NCBI GenBank assembly: GCA_013153345.1
Contig: JAADEQ010000073.1
Coordinates: 1 to 6,002 of the forward strand
Origin: Campylobacterota bacterium
GTDB lineage: Bacteria > Campylobacterota > Campylobacteria > Campylobacterales > Sulfurovaceae
Reading direction: 5' to 3'
DNA: 6,002 nt
Both the position numbers and the translations under genes were made by a program. This document shows positions 5,127 to 6,002 of the stretch, piece by piece. Below the pieces are notes generated by a model. The model did not search any database. It saw only the letters and a list, made by a program, of their open reading frames with translations, and was not told the origin of the DNA. The first letter of the stretch is position 1; the number at the start of each line of letters is the position of its first letter.

Positions 5127-5726
5127 ATGAGACATAAAAATGACACGCTTTTTTGTTACGAAACTCAACAAAACTCTATTATATGCGGTATAGATGAGGC
5201 AGGTAGAGGTCCTATCGCTGGTCCTTTAGTGGTGGTGGGAGTAATATTAAAAAAAAGTGTAAAAAACTTGACAGACTCAAAAAAAATAGGTAAAAAAAAG
5301 AGGGAAGAGATCTTTGAAAAGTTGCAAATAGCCTCAAAATACTATATATATGAAGCCTCAGCTCAAAAAATTGATAATAAAGGTCTAAGCTTCTGCCTAA
5401 AAGAGGCCCTAACTCAAATTAAAGATTTTTTTGGTAAAAATGTAACATATATCTTTGATGGAAATAGCTCATTTGGAGTAGAAAATATCCACCCTATTGT
5501 TAAAGCAGATAGTTTTATAGATGAAGTAAGCGCTGCTAGCATTATTGCTAAAGTCTATCGAGATAGAAAGATGGAGGAGCTCTCAAAGCTATATCCAAAC
5601 TATAAATTTGAAAAGCATAAAGGGTATGGGACAAAAGAGCATATAGAGGCTATTAAAAAATTTGGTATGTGTGAGATTCATCGAAAGAGTTTTAGAGTAA
5701 AATCTCTACAACTGCAGCTATTTTAG
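5127..5726 (+). CDS. rnhB: Ribonuclease HII
   Basis: The cytosolic enzyme cuts RNA in RNA-DNA hybrids and starts removal of single ribonucleotides from DNA. It has 199 residues, close to the usual length. The family motif CGIDEAGRGPIAGP (20-33) gives metal ligands Asp23 and Glu24; Asp111 in FDGN and Asp128 in KADSF complete the four-acid site, followed by SAASIIAKVYRDRKM (135-149) and the closing GYGTKEHIEAIKKFG...HRKSF. The protein has about 19 residues before the core, more than many relatives, and the ribosome site is weak (GGA six bases before the ATG); no better in-frame start is visible. A Lys-rich segment (42-63) is encoded by three A8 tracts. This 5' part also holds the window's only GATC (5309). 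The last four bases overlap a convergent reading frame. All catalytic residues are intact. Confidence 0.96.
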   Translation: MRHKNDTLFCYETQQNSIICGIDEAGRGPIAGPLVVVGVILKKSVKNLTDSKKIGKKKREEIFEKLQIASKYYIYEASAQKIDNKGLSFCLKEALTQIKDFFGKNVTYIFDGNSSFGVENIHPIVKADSFIDEVSAASIIAKVYRDRKMEELSKLYPNYKFEKHKGYGTKEHIEAIKKFGMCEIHRKSFRVKSLQLQLF

Positions 5727-6002
5727 CTTTTCATCTCCTCTAATACTAGCTTTGTAAGTTGATGAATATGCCCTTTTTTTAGAAGCTTTTTCATTTGTGA
5801 AAGTAGCTCTAGATAATATTTTTTCTCATCTTGATATACTTTTATTAAGGCTTGATATTCTTCTTTTGTAATTTTGCCATCAAATAGAGCAACAATCGTA
5901 GATAAAAGCTTTAGATACTTTTGCTCTCTTTTATCAAGGCTTGATAGATATTTTAAATATGCCTCTAAACTATCCATATCTTTAGGGGGAGTATCTAAAT
6001 AT
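5723..6002 (-). CDS. Small helical protein of unknown function, 5' end probably outside the window
   Basis: I do not recognise this protein. From the ATG at 5977 it would have 84 residues, but that ATG lacks a good ribosome site and the frame stays open upstream to the window edge, reading YLDTPPKD before the Met, so the true start is probably to the right of base 6002. The visible part is rich in Lys, Leu, Glu and Tyr and predicted to be almost all helix, with heptad-like spacing in LKYLSSLDKREQKYLKLLS and in YYLELLSQMKKLLKKG; a short loop FDGKITKEEY splits two helical hairpins. There is no Cys, signal peptide or membrane segment. The stop overlaps the rnhB stop tail-to-tail by four bases with no terminator between. 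A real gene is likely given this clean packing, but function cannot be stated. Confidence 0.65.
   Translation of the reverse strand, partial: YLDTPPKDMDSLEAYLKYLSSLDKREQKYLKLLSTIVALFDGKITKEEYQALIKVYQDEKKYYLELLSQMKKLLKKGHIHQLTKLVLEEMKS

Overview
The window looks like chromosomal housekeeping DNA from an AT-rich member of the Campylobacterota (epsilonproteobacteria). The grounds are an estimated G+C of about one third, a PanD beginning [19 protein letters not shown] that closely resembles Campylobacterota PanD, a panD-ybaB pair like the one I recall from Helicobacter, and AT-rich promoters with clear TATAAT boxes but weak -35 regions. The genus cannot be fixed from the sequence. I see no mobile element, CRISPR array, tRNA or rRNA.

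Left half (1-3166), all minus strand. A GAPDH gene (gap, 3166-2159) is followed, after a 73-base gap that holds a hairpin and a new promoter, by a three-gene transcription unit. That unit is a LOG-family nucleotide phosphoribohydrolase (2085-1219), an M15 zinc peptidase with a D-Ala-D-Ala carboxypeptidase/endolysin-type active site (1197-490), and a TraB/GumN-family protein with a signal peptide (493 to beyond base 1). The last two overlap by four bases. A 122-base AT-rich region (3167-3288) carries divergent promoters for gap and for the ferredoxin gene on its right.

Right half (3289-6002), mostly plus strand. A stand-alone thioredoxin-like [2Fe-2S] ferredoxin (3289-3669) ends in a small hairpin with a T-run. 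A new TATAAT promoter then drives a tightly overlapped operon: panD (aspartate 1-decarboxylase, pantothenate/CoA synthesis), ybaB (nucleoid-associated protein) and a GTG-started ankyrin-repeat protein. After a hairpin and a promoter with three overlapping TATAAT boxes comes rnhB (RNase HII). Its 3' end overlaps by four bases a convergent minus-strand reading frame that stays open to the right window edge.

The genes are mostly independent core functions: central carbon metabolism (gap), cofactor synthesis (panD), nucleotide turnover (LOG), nucleoid and DNA maintenance (ybaB, rnhB), redox (ferredoxin) and envelope (M15, TraB/GumN). I found no convincing undescribed multi-gene system. The points most worth a second look are the GAPDH coenzyme-site residues, which suggest NADP use; a G7 tract inside the M15 active-site region; near absence of GATC and GTAC across the window; an almost perfect palindrome at the start of the TraB/GumN gene; and a cluster of A8 tracts in rnhB.
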